NCBI GenBank assembly: GCA_029261595.1
Contig: JAJDAZ010000041.1
Location: 1 to 64,000 of the forward strand
Direction of reading: 5' to 3'
Source of the DNA: Nitrospinaceae bacterium
Lineage (GTDB): Bacteria; Nitrospinota; Nitrospinia; Nitrospinales; VA-1
Length of the DNA: 64,000 nucleotides
Shown: in pieces, positions 48,986 through 60,286 of the stretch
Numbering within the stretch: the stretch's first letter is position 1
How the letters are laid out: each line of letters opens with the position of its first letter
Position numbers and translations under genes: made by a program
The notes under the pieces: generated by a model
What the model was told of the DNA's origin: nothing
The model's input: the letters and a program-made list of their open reading frames with translations, nothing else
Database searches by the model: none

Positions 48986-51061
48986 ATGGTCATTAAAAAA
49001 AAATTTCTCCTCACCCTGTCTGAAAAGCTCTCACTCGATTTTTGGAAATTAATGTGTATTTCCATGGTGGCCTCGTTTTATTTAAATGGAAACGCTGAAG
49101 GAAAAGAGCAGGATGAACAAATTCCCATAAATTTGGCGGACCTCAGCTTGGAAGAACTGATGGACATCAAAGTCACCTCGGTGGCAAAAAAGGAACAGAA
49201 GCTCTCACAAGCGGCCGCGGCGATTCATGTGATCACCCAGGAAGACATCCGTCGTTCGGGGATGAACAGTATTCCGGAACTTTTACGCACGGTTCCGGGA
49301 TTGCAGGTGGCTAAATTCGATTCAAATACCTGGGCCATCTCGGCCCGCGGATTCAATTTTCGTTTTGCCAGCAAACTTTTGGTGTTGATCGACGGTCGGT
49401 CCATATACACACCCGTTTTTTCAGGGATCAACTGGGACGATCACGATCTGCCTTTGGAAGACATTGAACGCATTGAAGTCATACGAGGTCCGGGAGGCAC
49501 CTTGTGGGGAGCAAATGCCGTCAATGGCGTGATCAATATCATCACCAAGCACACCGAAGACACCCAGGGAGGTCTGGTTAGCGGGGGGGCGGGGACCGAA
49601 GAAAAAGGATTCACCACGATTCGCTATGGCGGCAAAATCAGCGAAGATGCTAAATATCGCGTGTATGGAAAATATTTCAACCGGGATGAATCGGTCACAC
49701 GAACCGGTGGCTCTGGAAACGATGATTGGCATGCCACTCGCGGAGGGTTTCGCGTTGATTGGAAGGCATCGGAAAAAAACTCTCTGATGTTTACCGGAGA
49801 TTATTTCGAGGGAGAATCGAATTTTAGGGTTCGCAATCAAGTGAAATCTTTAACCGCTCCTTTTGCGGCCAGTTTCAATACGACCGCTGAAGTTGATGGC
49901 GCTCACTTTCTCACCAAGTGGAAACGTCAACTTTCTGCGAATTCGGATTTGGCTCTTCAAGTCTATTACAATCGGGAAAGGCGAAGGAGCCGCTTCATTC
50001 CACAATTGTTAGAGGATACGTTCGACATTGATTTTCAGCACCACTTTAAATTAAATGACCGGAACAAAATCTTTTGGGGATTGGGACAGCGTTTTGTTTA
50101 TGATTCTTTAGAAGGTAATTTGGGTTTTTCATTCAGCCCGAAATACCGGCTCAACCACCGTTCCAGCCTTTTTGTTCAAGATGAAATCACCATCGTCCCC
50201 GACCAAGTCCGTTTGACCTTAGGGTCGAAGTTCGAAGAAAATTCCTACACCGGGTTTGAGATTCAGCCCAGCGCGCGAATATTATGGACCCCAAATGAAA
50301 ATCATTCAATTTGGGCCGCTGTTTCTCGAGCCGTAAGAACTCCGTCCCGCACTGAGGATACGGGCCGTATCAATGTCACTGCATCAGCAGGCCCGGTTTT
50401 ACTCACCAAATTTGGTTCCAACGATTATGGGTCCGAAGAGCTTCTTGCCCTGGAGTTGGGTTACAGAGGCCAGCTCAGGAAAGATTTTTATTTCGACATA
50501 GCCACGTTTGCGCACGTTTACGAAAACCTACTCACTCAGGAGAGACAATCTCCATTTGTAGAAACAACCCCGGCGCCCGCCCATACAGTCGTTCCGTTTG
50601 TCGTTGACAATCTGGGTTCGGGAGAAATATTTGGAGTGGAGCTATTCGCCAACTGGAAACCAATAAACTGGTGGACTTTGAAAGGTGGGCTGACCTTTTT
50701 GGCAGTCGATTTCCATTTGAATGCCGCAAGTACGGACACAGCCTTGATTCAATCGGAAGATAACGATCCCAATGTTCAGTGGCAATTGCACTCGCATATG
50801 GATTTGCCGCACCAATTGGAACTCGATACGGCGCTGTATTACGTTGACGAGCTGGAAAACCTCAATGTACCCGATTACACCCGGCTGGATATAAGGCTGG
50901 GCTGGCATCCCACCGATGAAGTTGAATTGAGCCTCGTCGGTCAAAATCTGACGGACCCAGAACACCCGGAGTTTGGCAATTCCATACTTTCAACCGGGAC
51001 GGCCACTCAAGTGGAACGCTCTGTTTATGGGAAAGTCACCTGGAAATTTGGCGAGAAATGA
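48986..51061 (+). CDS. TonB-dependent receptor (copy 2, tandem paralogue)
   Basis: Same architecture and many identical blocks as copy 1 (NLADLSLEELMDIKVTSV.KKEQ, IEVIRGPGGTLWGANAVNGVINIITK). Confidence 0.93.
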   Translation: MVIKKKFLLTLSEKLSLDFWKLMCISMVASFYLNGNAEGKEQDEQIPINLADLSLEELMDIKVTSVAKKEQKLSQAAAAIHVITQEDIRRSGMNSIPELLRTVPGLQVAKFDSNTWAISARGFNFRFASKLLVLIDGRSIYTPVFSGINWDDHDLPLEDIERIEVIRGPGGTLWGANAVNGVINIITKHTEDTQGGLVSGGAGTEEKGFTTIRYGGKISEDAKYRVYGKYFNRDESVTRTGGSGNDDWHATRGGFRVDWKASEKNSLMFTGDYFEGESNFRVRNQVKSLTAPFAASFNTTAEVDGAHFLTKWKRQLSANSDLALQVYYNRERRRSRFIPQLLEDTFDIDFQHHFKLNDRNKIFWGLGQRFVYDSLEGNLGFSFSPKYRLNHRSSLFVQDEITIVPDQVRLTLGSKFEENSYTGFEIQPSARILWTPNENHSIWAAVSRAVRTPSRTEDTGRINVTASAGPVLLTKFGSNDYGSEELLALELGYRGQLRKDFYFDIATFAHVYENLLTQERQSPFVETTPAPAHTVVPFVVDNLGSGEIFGVELFANWKPINWWTLKGGLTFLAVDFHLNAASTDTALIQSEDNDPNVQWQLHSHMDLPHQLELDTALYYVDELENLNVPDYTRLDIRLGWHPTDEVELSLVGQNLTDPEHPEFGNSILSTGTATQVERSVYGKVTWKFGEK

Positions 51062-51143
51062 ATCAAATGATAATCAGGCTTTTCCCTATAATGAAGAAAT
51101 CAGACATAAAGTCAAAAATCGCGGAACCTACACGGAACCTGTC

Positions 51144-51713
51144 TTGATAAAAAAGCTAAATAAAATTTTAATCGTCGCCTTTGTTTCATTATGGGCCCAT
51201 TTGATGACGCCATCGGATTCCTCTGGTGCGGCTCCTATGGAATATCAGGTCAAGGCGGCTTTTATATATAAGTTTATCAATTTCATCGAGTGGCCTGCCA
51301 AGGCATGGAAAAATGCCGAGGATACGCTGGTGATCGGTGTCTTAGGAGAAAACCCTATTTTAGAGGCTCTCCATTCCCTTCCCCTAAATAAAGTTCAGAA
51401 CCGCCAGATAAAAATTAAACGCATAAAAAACCTTCAGGATTTAAAGTCCACTCATATCGTTTTTATCGATGAATCAGAAAAGCCCGATTTGAAAAATATT
51501 TTGGACCATTTGAAGGAAACATGGGTTTTAACGATCAGCGACACTAAAGAATTTGCAAAAATGGGCGGCATGATTAATTTTTTCCTCGACAATGAAAAAA
51601 TCCGGTTTGAAATGAACCCCGAGGCCGCAGAAGAAGCAGAATTAAAAATCAGCTCCAAAATATTGAGACTGGCTACGATTGTTAAGACCCAACGTTCCTC
51701 CGAGGCAAATTAA
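51144..51713 (+). CDS. YfiR-family periplasmic protein (DUF4154); start uncertain (ORF opens at 50973, TTG at 51144 likelier)
   Basis: [97 protein letters not shown]. Confidence 0.88.
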   Translation: MIKKLNKILIVAFVSLWAHLMTPSDSSGAAPMEYQVKAAFIYKFINFIEWPAKAWKNAEDTLVIGVLGENPILEALHSLPLNKVQNRQIKIKRIKNLQDLKSTHIVFIDESEKPDLKNILDHLKETWVLTISDTKEFAKMGGMINFFLDNEKIRFEMNPEAAEEAELKISSKILRLATIVKTQRSSEAN

Positions 51714-51714
51714 A

Positions 51715-53670
51715 ATGCACTTTCTTAAAAATGTTTCTATCAAGCATAAGTTGACCTGGATCATCATGGTCACAACGGGGGTGGCATTATTAATTGCGTG
51801 TACAGCTTTTGTGTTTTATCAGTTTGCTCAATACCGTTCCTCCATGGTTAAGGAAATGTTGAGTCTGGCAGAAATTATCGAAACCAACAGCGCCGCTCCT
51901 CTGGAGTTTAATGATCCTAAGGCGGGAAAAGAAACCCTGGAAGCATTGAGGGCCGACCCTCGAATCATGGCGGCAAAAATTTATAACCAAAAGGGAGAAG
52001 TATTCACTTCCTATCGAAGCCAGAGAATTGATAAATTGTCCGGAAAAGAAAACTCTCTTTTGGATGGTGAATATTGGGAAAATGGAGAATTATCTATAAT
52101 TAAAGCTCTAACCCATGACAATAAACGAATTGGAACGATTTACATCCATTCTCGCTTAAGCGAAATGAACGCAGAGCTGAGAAAGTATGGAATCATCATC
52201 GGCTTTGTTCTTCTGGGCTCTTCTCTGGTGGCTTTCCTGTTATCTTCATGGCTTCAGAAAATGGTATCCCAACCGATTCTTCATTTGGCGCAAACGGCGG
52301 ACCGTGTGTCACAGGATAAGGACTTTTCTCTGAGAGCCTCAAAAGCAAGTCAGGATGAAGTGGGACACCTTATCGGTCGATTCAACGAAATGCTATCGCA
52401 AATTCAAGATCGGGACCTGGAACTTCTGAAGGCTTATGATGTGCTTGAAGAACGGGTCAAAGAGCGGACTCACGAATTATCCCGTGCCAAAGAACAGGCG
52501 GAAAAGGCCAACCAGGCCAAATCTGAGTTTCTTTCCCGCATGAGCCATGAATTGCGCACACCCATGAACGCGATTTTGGGCTTTGGCCAGCTTCTGGATT
52601 ACGATAGCAATGAACCGCTGACCAATTCCCAGAAAACCAAGGTAACTGAAATTCTGAAAGCGGGAAATCATCTGCTGAAATTGATCAATGAAGTTCTGGA
52701 CCTTTCTCACGTGGAATCCGGTCTATTGAACCTGTCCGTTGAAGATTTTCCTCTGATGAGTGTGCTTGACGAGGCGCTCACTTTGATCGGTCCGATGGCC
52801 GAGAAACGAAATATCCAGATCATCAATCATCTGTCCAGTCACCCGGAGCTCAGTCTTAGAGCCGATCCTACGCGGGTCAAACAAGTATTGCTGAACCTGC
52901 TTTCAAATGCCGTTAAATATAATAAGGAAGGTGGCTCCATCACTTTGAGTTTTCAGAAAAGTGATGAATACAAGATACGCATCGATATCACCGATACCGG
53001 TGAGGGCATTTCAGAAGACAACCTGAAGCAATTGTTTCAGCCGTTCAACCGGCTGGATGCCGAAAATTCGGCTGTGGAGGGAACAGGAATCGGGCTCATT
53101 ATCACAAAACGCCTGATCGAAATGATGAAGGGGACAATCTCCGTTGACAGCGTTTCCGGAGAGGGCAGTCGGTTTTCGATCGAAATCCCGGCGGGTAAAC
53201 AAGTGGCTCCGGCACAAGATAACCGGGTAATCAACCCTGTACGTAAAGGATCTGGAAAAATGAATGAACAAAAATATACAGTGCTTTATGTGGAAGATAA
53301 TGCAGCTAATTTGTTGCTGATCGAACAGATTCTTCTATCGAGATCGGATATCAATCTGCTTTCCGCATCACGAGCCCGATTGGGAATCGATCTGGCCCGA
53401 GCCCACAAACCGGACCTGATTCTCATGGATATCAACATGCCGGAAATGGACGGCATGACGGCAATGAAAAAACTACAGGACTACGAAGAAACCTGCAACA
53501 TTCCAGTCATCGCGGTCACTGCAAATGCCATGGAGGCTGATATCAAAAAAGGGCTGGATGCTGGATTCAAAGGGTATATTACAAAACCATTTAATATTCC
53601 AAAGCTCTTTATGGAGATTGACCGTTTCCTGAAACTTGAAAATTCAACTTTAGTTGACTCTACCCAATAA
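51715..53670 (+). CDS. CHASE8-like/HAMP hybrid histidine kinase with C-terminal receiver
   Basis: N-terminal TM plus periplasmic region [71 protein letters not shown] boxes; [16 protein letters not shown]. Confidence 0.9.
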   Translation: MHFLKNVSIKHKLTWIIMVTTGVALLIACTAFVFYQFAQYRSSMVKEMLSLAEIIETNSAAPLEFNDPKAGKETLEALRADPRIMAAKIYNQKGEVFTSYRSQRIDKLSGKENSLLDGEYWENGELSIIKALTHDNKRIGTIYIHSRLSEMNAELRKYGIIIGFVLLGSSLVAFLLSSWLQKMVSQPILHLAQTADRVSQDKDFSLRASKASQDEVGHLIGRFNEMLSQIQDRDLELLKAYDVLEERVKERTHELSRAKEQAEKANQAKSEFLSRMSHELRTPMNAILGFGQLLDYDSNEPLTNSQKTKVTEILKAGNHLLKLINEVLDLSHVESGLLNLSVEDFPLMSVLDEALTLIGPMAEKRNIQIINHLSSHPELSLRADPTRVKQVLLNLLSNAVKYNKEGGSITLSFQKSDEYKIRIDITDTGEGISEDNLKQLFQPFNRLDAENSAVEGTGIGLIITKRLIEMMKGTISVDSVSGEGSRFSIEIPAGKQVAPAQDNRVINPVRKGSGKMNEQKYTVLYVEDNAANLLLIEQILLSRSDINLLSASRARLGIDLARAHKPDLILMDINMPEMDGMTAMKKLQDYEETCNIPVIAVTANAMEADIKKGLDAGFKGYITKPFNIPKLFMEIDRFLKLENSTLVDSTQ

Positions 53671-53683
53671 ACGGAGAACAATA

Positions 53684-54247
53684 ATGATCGATAACGAACA
53701 AATCCTTGAAGCCAAGATCCTTATAATTGATGATGAACCTGCCAATGTCATGGTGCTTGAAGAAACCCTCAAGCAAAGGGGATATACATCCATAAAAAGC
53801 ATCACCGACCCCAGAGAGGCCCTTGAGTCCTATCAGACTTATAAGCCGGATTTGGTACTACTGGATCTGAATATGCCCCACCTGACCGGGTTTCAGGTAA
53901 TGGACCAGATAAAGGAAGCAGACCCGGCAAGCAAGATTCCCATCATGATACTGACCGCACAAGTCGACCAGGCCACTCGACTGCGATCCCTGGATGCTGG
54001 AGCCCGGGATTTTCTGACAAAACCGTTCGATGTTCTGGAAGTATCACTGAGAATCCAAAACATGCTGGAAATAAGCCTGTTCTACAGTCGAATCCACTCC
54101 GCCAACGCGGATCTGGAAGCAAAATACGAACAGGCGATCATCGACTGCGCGACGACTAAAGGCAAACTGCAAAGAGAAATTTCCCACAGGGAAGAGCTCG
54201 AAAAACAGTTGAAAGATTCTTCCCCGGATATGGGCCGGGTCGGATGA
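53684..54247 (+). CDS. Stand-alone response regulator (receiver plus coiled coil, no recognised output domain)
   Basis: ILIIDDEPANVMVLEETL...LVLLDLNMPHLTGFQ...MILTAQ...DFLTKPF then helical tail. Confidence 0.88.
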   Translation: MIDNEQILEAKILIIDDEPANVMVLEETLKQRGYTSIKSITDPREALESYQTYKPDLVLLDLNMPHLTGFQVMDQIKEADPASKIPIMILTAQVDQATRLRSLDAGARDFLTKPFDVLEVSLRIQNMLEISLFYSRIHSANADLEAKYEQAIIDCATTKGKLQREISHREELEKQLKDSSPDMGRVG

Positions 54248-54617
54248 ATCCATCGCCTGAAATCCCGGGTTCAATATTAAATTCTTACCATTTGCCCATT
54301 CCGCCCCCAAGCCAGGGTCGATATTTTCTGCGCCCTTACACTTCAGGGTTCCATCCTGACCGCCTGGGCACCGGACATCAGATATTTGGTTTGCCAAATT
54401 TTTCCGAGTTCAGATTTTCAAGAGCCGAGTTCAAGCCCTTACCCACCCAGCCAGACTCGCAATTAAATCAATTAATATAATAATTTATGATTTTTTTTGA
54501 GTGAGCTCCTGGAAAAACCGGGAGAGTGAAATTTATTTGGTTATCGGAATTAATGTATTTAAATTTAGTGTAATTTATATTAAAATACACAAAGAACCCA
54601 TATTGGATCTATCCAGC

Positions 54618-54647
54618 CCTTGCCCGGTAAACGGGAACCTGGCAAGG
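54618..54647 (+). promoter_or_regulatory. Stem-loop in the 5' leader of the 54727 kinase gene
   Basis: CCTTGCC c GGT aaacggga ACC t GGCAAGG: 10 bp stem with one mismatch, no following T-run. Confidence 0.4.
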
Positions 54648-54726
54648 ATTATGATCACAAATTTCATTTGAATAGTGGTCAGGACTGGAATTAATCTCTT
54701 TTTAATTCCCGGATCTTTACGATCAA

Positions 54727-57700
54727 ATGAATCTCTCCAACCCAACAAAACCCCGCCAAAACACTTTTTTAGCCACATCCAACAAATATGTACCTGTTCT
54801 CACTCTCCTGATCATTTTTGGAGTGGGCTTCTGGGGTTTCAAGACCTTGCAACAGGACTTTAAAAACGGGCTGGCTAACCAACTTTATGCCGTGCACAAA
54901 AACAGCCTGGAGGCTCTTAAAATTTGGGTGAAAGGAAAACAGGCGTTTGTGGATATATGGGCCAACCACCAGGAGGTTCGTAATAATATTCAATCCATGG
55001 TTCGGCTATCCAAGGAAAAAAAACCGGGGCTCGCAGGAAAACTGCTTCACTCCGATGAACTGCATACTCTCCGGGAAATACTGGCCCCCGTTGCCAAAAG
55101 ACTGGGAATGATCGGATTTGTCGTCGTGGATACGTCGGGTTTCCAAATTGCCGCTTTACTGGACGAACCGATCGGCAAAAGAACCCTTATTACCCGATCG
55201 GACTTTGTTGAGCGATCTCTGGCGGGTGAAACGGTGATTTCGGTTCCCTTCATTGCCGAAGTCGCCTTGCCGGACGTCAACGGGGAGTGGAGAAAAAACT
55301 GGCCGACCATGTTTGTCTCGGCCCCCGTGCGTGACGATGCAGGGAAAATCATCGCTGTGCTCACTTTCCGTATTCGTCCGGAGCTGGATTTTACCCGCAT
55401 TTTAAAAGTGGGCCGTTCAGGAAAAACGGGGGAAACTTACGCTTTTAATTCTTCGGGACAATTTCTCTCTGAAAGCCGTTTTGAATTGGATCTCAGAAAG
55501 ACAGGTCTCTTATCCGGGGACGTTAAAAGACAGTCCATCTTGAATATTGAGGTTCGCAACCCCGGCGGAAACTTATTGAAAGGATTTCAGCCCACTATCC
55601 CAAGGGACCAGCAACCTTTAACAAAGATGGCCGTTCAGGCTATCGCGGGAAAATCCGGAATCGATGTTGACGGATACAATGATTACCGGGGGGTTCCCGT
55701 CTTGGGAGCCTGGACCTGGCTCCCGGACCTTAAGTTTGGGGTGACCACGGAAATGGATTTGGAAGAAGCGCATGCTCCACGACGAAACCTGCTCTTACTA
55801 TTTGGAACGCTCTTCTTAATTTTAGTATTCAGCTGGTATGTATCGATCCGCATTCGCGCGCAGCAACTGAGCGAACAACGCGCCAAAGAACAACTGGGAG
55901 CGTCACTTAAAGAAAGTCACAGCCGTACCGCCTCGATCCTCAATAATACGGTCGATGCAATCATTACCATCGACCATAGAGGAATCATCGACCAATTCAA
56001 CTTCTCGGCCGAAAAAATGTTCGGGTACCGCATTGATGAATTGAAAGGAAAAAACATTTCTATGCTGATGCCTGAACCCTACCGCAGCGAACATGACGGT
56101 TACCTGGCACGGTATATGGCGACAAGAAAAGCCCACATCATTGGCATTGGCCGGGAGGTCACGGGTCTCAGGAAGGACAGCACCACTTTCCCGATAGATC
56201 TTTCAATCAGTGAAGCCTATGCCGAAGAGCGCCGGTTTTTCACGGGAACGGTCCGGGATATCACCAGGAGCAAACAGGAACAAGCTCGAAAAAACATGCA
56301 ACATGGTTTGACCAAAGTCCTGGCGGAATCCCAGTCGATCGACGAGGGAACCATTAAATTTCTGCAAACCCTTGTGGACCATCCCACATGGGATATGGCT
56401 TTTTACTGGTCCGTGGACCCAAAGTCCAACCTTTTGGATTGCAAGCTGGGCGCTCATTCAATGAGGGTTCGCCTGGAAGTCTATCATCATTTTTCCGAAA
56501 GGACTTTTAATACGCAATTTGAAAAAGGCGTGGGTCTGCCTGGAAGGGTTTGGAAAAGCAATCAACCGGCCTGGATAAAAGATGTGACTCAGGATGCCAA
56601 CTTTCCCCGGGCTCAAATGGCGGAAGACATGGGCGTCCATGGTGGATTTGGGTTCCCGATTTTTTCTGAAGGAAAACTCTGGGGCGTGGTGGAGATTTTC
56701 ACCATCGAATCGCCAGATCCCGATGAGGACCTGATCAACCTGCTGGAGAACATGGGCATTCAATTCGGCCAGTTCATGCGACGTATTGAAAGTGAAGTGG
56801 GATTGGCGCAAGCCATCCTCATCTCGGAAGCGGCAAAGAGAGAAGCAGAAGACGCCAACAAAACAAAAAGCGCGTTCCTCGCCAATATGAGCCATGAAAT
56901 TCGCACTCCCCTGAACGCCATTCTGGGATTTTCACAAATTCTGTTGGAAGACCAGAACCTTCAGGGAGAACAACGCCGATCCTTACAAACCATCGACAAG
57001 AGCGGAAAGCATCTTTTGGAATTGATCAATGACATTCTTGATATTTCAAAAATCGAAGCCGGCCACATGGAACTGGTCCTCACCGAATTTGATTTGAATA
57101 AACTGGCTCATGACCTCATTGAAATGTTCAGGGTGCGATGCAACGCAAATGGCTCATCGATCCAAACTCACGGCTTCACGTCAAGCCCCTGCCGGGTGCA
57201 GGGCGATGAAAAAAAATTGCGCCAGATCCTGACCAACCTGCTGGGAAATGCGGTGAAGTTCACCGATGCCGGTGAAATCACCCTGAGCCTGGATATTCTG
57301 GAAAATCACCGTTACCAGTTCACTGTGACGGATACCGGAATAGGAATTCCCCTGAGAGCGCAAGCCAAAATTTTTGAAGCCTTCAGGCAGGATGAGGAAG
57401 GCCGTAAAAAGGGCGGCACTGGACTCGGACTGGCGATCTCCCGAAAGTACCTGCAATTGATGGGGAGCGATTTGAAATTGGTATCGGCTCCCGGGAAAGG
57501 GTCCAGTTTTATTTTTATCCTGCATCTGCAGCCTGCCCATACGGGCACAGAAAACTATTCGACCCCCCATAATAAAGTGGTCGGGCTGGTTCCGGGGCAT
57601 CGTGTGAAAGCTCTGATTTGCGATGACATTGAAGAGAACAGAGAAGTGCTGTCGCAATTTTTGTCAAGCGTTGGCATCGACATACTATTGGCAAAAAACG

Positions 57701-58236
57701 GGCAGGAGGCCATTGAAATGGTCCGCCAGACTCTCCCCGACATTCTCCTTATGGACATTCGGATGGATGGAATGAGCGGGATTGAAGCGAGCCAGCAGAT
57801 CATCGAAGAGTTCGGCAAGGATCGGGTGAAAATCGTTTTGCATTCCGCATCCGTTTTGCAACATGAACAGAAGAAATTTAAAAAAATCGGCTGCCATGAT
57901 TTCATTTTAAAACCCTTCCGCAAGCAAACGGTATTAGATAGCATTCAAAAAGTTCTTGCGATCGAATACGAATATGAAGATACCGCCGAAAAACAGCAGG
58001 ACGATCCCCAGGCCGTGGCTCTGGATTTTTCAAAGTTCAAGCTTCCGCGAAACATCCATTCCCGCTTGCTGGAGGGTGCGGAACTGAGCAACATCACCCA
58101 CCTCGAAAAAACTCTGGCGGAGATTTGTCAATTGAAAGGAAACGAAAAAGAACTGGAACCTTATCTAAAAGAGTATGTCCTGAAATACGATATGGAAGGA
58201 ATTATGACTATTTTGAAACAGGTGACTTATGAGTAA
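54727..58236 (+). CDS. Cache-PAS-GAF hybrid histidine kinase with receiver domain
   Basis: Two TMs flanking an extracytoplasmic sensor; [37 protein letters not shown]-like; [53 protein letters not shown]. Confidence 0.92.
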   Translation: MNLSNPTKPRQNTFLATSNKYVPVLTLLIIFGVGFWGFKTLQQDFKNGLANQLYAVHKNSLEALKIWVKGKQAFVDIWANHQEVRNNIQSMVRLSKEKKPGLAGKLLHSDELHTLREILAPVAKRLGMIGFVVVDTSGFQIAALLDEPIGKRTLITRSDFVERSLAGETVISVPFIAEVALPDVNGEWRKNWPTMFVSAPVRDDAGKIIAVLTFRIRPELDFTRILKVGRSGKTGETYAFNSSGQFLSESRFELDLRKTGLLSGDVKRQSILNIEVRNPGGNLLKGFQPTIPRDQQPLTKMAVQAIAGKSGIDVDGYNDYRGVPVLGAWTWLPDLKFGVTTEMDLEEAHAPRRNLLLLFGTLFLILVFSWYVSIRIRAQQLSEQRAKEQLGASLKESHSRTASILNNTVDAIITIDHRGIIDQFNFSAEKMFGYRIDELKGKNISMLMPEPYRSEHDGYLARYMATRKAHIIGIGREVTGLRKDSTTFPIDLSISEAYAEERRFFTGTVRDITRSKQEQARKNMQHGLTKVLAESQSIDEGTIKFLQTLVDHPTWDMAFYWSVDPKSNLLDCKLGAHSMRVRLEVYHHFSERTFNTQFEKGVGLPGRVWKSNQPAWIKDVTQDANFPRAQMAEDMGVHGGFGFPIFSEGKLWGVVEIFTIESPDPDEDLINLLENMGIQFGQFMRRIESEVGLAQAILISEAAKREAEDANKTKSAFLANMSHEIRTPLNAILGFSQILLEDQNLQGEQRRSLQTIDKSGKHLLELINDILDISKIEAGHMELVLTEFDLNKLAHDLIEMFRVRCNANGSSIQTHGFTSSPCRVQGDEKKLRQILTNLLGNAVKFTDAGEITLSLDILENHRYQFTVTDTGIGIPLRAQAKIFEAFRQDEEGRKKGGTGLGLAISRKYLQLMGSDLKLVSAPGKGSSFIFILHLQPAHTGTENYSTPHNKVVGLVPGHRVKALICDDIEENREVLSQFLSSVGIDILLAKNGQEAIEMVRQTLPDILLMDIRMDGMSGIEASQQIIEEFGKDRVKIVLHSASVLQHEQKKFKKIGCHDFILKPFRKQTVLDSIQKVLAIEYEYEDTAEKQQDDPQAVALDFSKFKLPRNIHSRLLEGAELSNITHLEKTLAEICQLKGNEKELEPYLKEYVLKYDMEGIMTILKQVTYE

Positions 58237-59485
58237 AAATACGTTCGACCTCAGGGGCATGAAAATCCTCATCGTGGACGATACGTCCCCCAACATTGAT
58301 GTTTTGCGACAAACGCTTGAACCGCAACAGTATGAGATAGCCATCGCGCTCAGTGGAGAGGCGGCGTTGAAAGTCGCGCCTAAATTTTTACCGGACGTCA
58401 TTCTCCTGGACATCCGGATGCCTGGAATCGACGGATACGAAACCTGCCGGAAACTCAAAGAAAATGAATCCACCCGAGAGGCGCCGGTCATTTTTATTTC
58501 GGCAAACAATGAAACCGAAGACATTCTGGAAGGATTCCTCGTGGGGGGGGTGGACTACATCACAAAACCCTTCCAAATACAGGAGGTGGTGGCCAGGGTT
58601 GAGACCCATCTCAAGTTGCAACACTTGATAAAAGAACATGAAGCCAAACGACTGGAAATGAAACAAGTGGCGACGGAACTACTCAAGAAAAATAACCGGT
58701 TAAAAGAAACCATGGAACAGCTCAAATCGGCGCAAAAAAAATTGATCCAATCGGAAAAACTGGCCGGTATCGGACGCTTGACCGAAAGCATGTGTCATGA
58801 AATCCTCAATCCGCTCAACATCATTTTCGGGGTGACCCAGGCGATGGAAATGGAACGTCCAGAGGATGAAAACCTCCAGAAAGACTTGGCTTCCATTACA
58901 GAGGAAATAAAAAGAATAGAAAATATCACCAGCGCATTGTCAGATTTTTCGGCTCAAGGAGAAATCAGTCTCGAATCTGTAAATATCAACCAGTTGATTC
59001 AGCAGATCCTGGAAAAACAAAAAAGCAAGGGACGGCTTGATTCGGTCAAAGTCAATCAGGACCTCGCTACGGATTTGCCCGATTCTTTACTGGACACCCA
59101 ACTGATGCAACAGGTGTTCGTCAATCTCGTCAACAACGCCAGGCATGCCATGGAAGAAAACGGAACACTGACCGTTTCCACGCAATTCCTTGCCGTTAAT
59201 GAAAATACCAATCAAATCTCCAGCAATGGTTCCCCCGTTCCCCAGGGCCTGGGTCACCTCAGGGTCAAGTTTTCAGACACGGGTAAAGGCATCCCGCCGG
59301 AAAATATAGGGAAAATTTTTGACCCGTTTTTCTCAACCGATCCAGAACAAACCGGAATGGGTCTGTCCATCAGCCACTCGGTGGTGGAAAAACACGGAGG
59401 AAGCATCACCGCCGACAGCGATGGAGAAAAAGGGGCCACTTTCATTATCGACTTGCCCGTCGTCCATCGGGACGCCCAGGCTTAA
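58229..59485 (+). CDS. Receiver-histidine kinase protein (REC-HisKA-HATPase)
   Basis: [76 protein letters not shown]; overlaps preceding ORF by 8 bp. Confidence 0.92.
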   Translation: MSKNTFDLRGMKILIVDDTSPNIDVLRQTLEPQQYEIAIALSGEAALKVAPKFLPDVILLDIRMPGIDGYETCRKLKENESTREAPVIFISANNETEDILEGFLVGGVDYITKPFQIQEVVARVETHLKLQHLIKEHEAKRLEMKQVATELLKKNNRLKETMEQLKSAQKKLIQSEKLAGIGRLTESMCHEILNPLNIIFGVTQAMEMERPEDENLQKDLASITEEIKRIENITSALSDFSAQGEISLESVNINQLIQQILEKQKSKGRLDSVKVNQDLATDLPDSLLDTQLMQQVFVNLVNNARHAMEENGTLTVSTQFLAVNENTNQISSNGSPVPQGLGHLRVKFSDTGKGIPPENIGKIFDPFFSTDPEQTGMGLSISHSVVEKHGGSITADSDGEKGATFIIDLPVVHRDAQA

Positions 59486-59680
59486 GTCCAATGATTAAGC
59501 TCCAGGGTTCCTGCAGAGCCCGCATTTTTATTTTAAATTCAAGCTCGCCGACCCGATGCGGGGAAGATTTTTTCGTCCAGGTCTTTTTTGAAAACTAGCT
59601 TTGGCCCCGGTGGCACCGTAGACCAAAGATCAGGACCTTCTAGAGTTTTTCCCGCTCTCAATCAGGCCCTTGTTGCGCCC

Positions 59681-60175
59681 TCACCTTTGCCCTTCTTCGG
59701 GTTGAATCCCGTATTTACTGAAAAATGTTCTGAGGTATCTCTGGGAGGTTCGTATTCCCCGATGGTTCCGTTGCGCAGAATAAATCTGCCGCGCTCTCAA
59801 CATGTGGTGGACGGCGAGGGGACCGTTTTCCAACAAATCATAAGACAGCCCCAGGTTATAATGCGCTTCGGCGAAATCGGGTTGCAACCGCACCGCTTCG
59901 AGATACTCGGCGATTTCCTCCTCATGCCGTCCCAGGGCCATATAAGACAGTCCCAGTTGGAAATGCTTCTTTGGATCCGACGGATCTTTTTTAAGGGACG
60001 CTTTACTTTCCTCAATCTGCTTTAAAACGCTTTCCCTGTATTTCTGGAATCCCGACTCTGCCCCACTGGCCACGGGAAGGGAAACAAAAACGGCTTGCAA
60101 AAATATCACGATGCAAATTAAATGACGCCGGGGATTCATCTTCATTTTTTCCATTAATTTTTTTCTGTTGTGCAA
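59681..60175 (-). CDS. TPR-repeat secreted protein
   Basis: Signal peptide-like N-terminus; DPKKHFQLGLSYMALGRHEEEIAEYLEAVRLQPDFAEAHYNLGLSYDLL. Confidence 0.85.
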   Translation of the reverse strand: MHNRKKLMEKMKMNPRRHLICIVIFLQAVFVSLPVASGAESGFQKYRESVLKQIEESKASLKKDPSDPKKHFQLGLSYMALGRHEEEIAEYLEAVRLQPDFAEAHYNLGLSYDLLENGPLAVHHMLRARQIYSAQRNHRGIRTSQRYLRTFFSKYGIQPEEGQR

Positions 60176-60286
60176 TCAATGTCATACTAATGCGGTTTTA
60201 CAATCATAACATTTTATAGAATCGCTCACACTGGCGTCCACCGGGTCAATGGATAACGCTGTGAGATCCATTTTCAGGGGGAGAAT

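Noticed and set aside
54244-54480. 78-aa ORF in the gap between the stand-alone receiver and the second hybrid kinase
   Set aside because: Proline-rich, no motif, weak start context; not distinguishable from chance or from decayed sequence.
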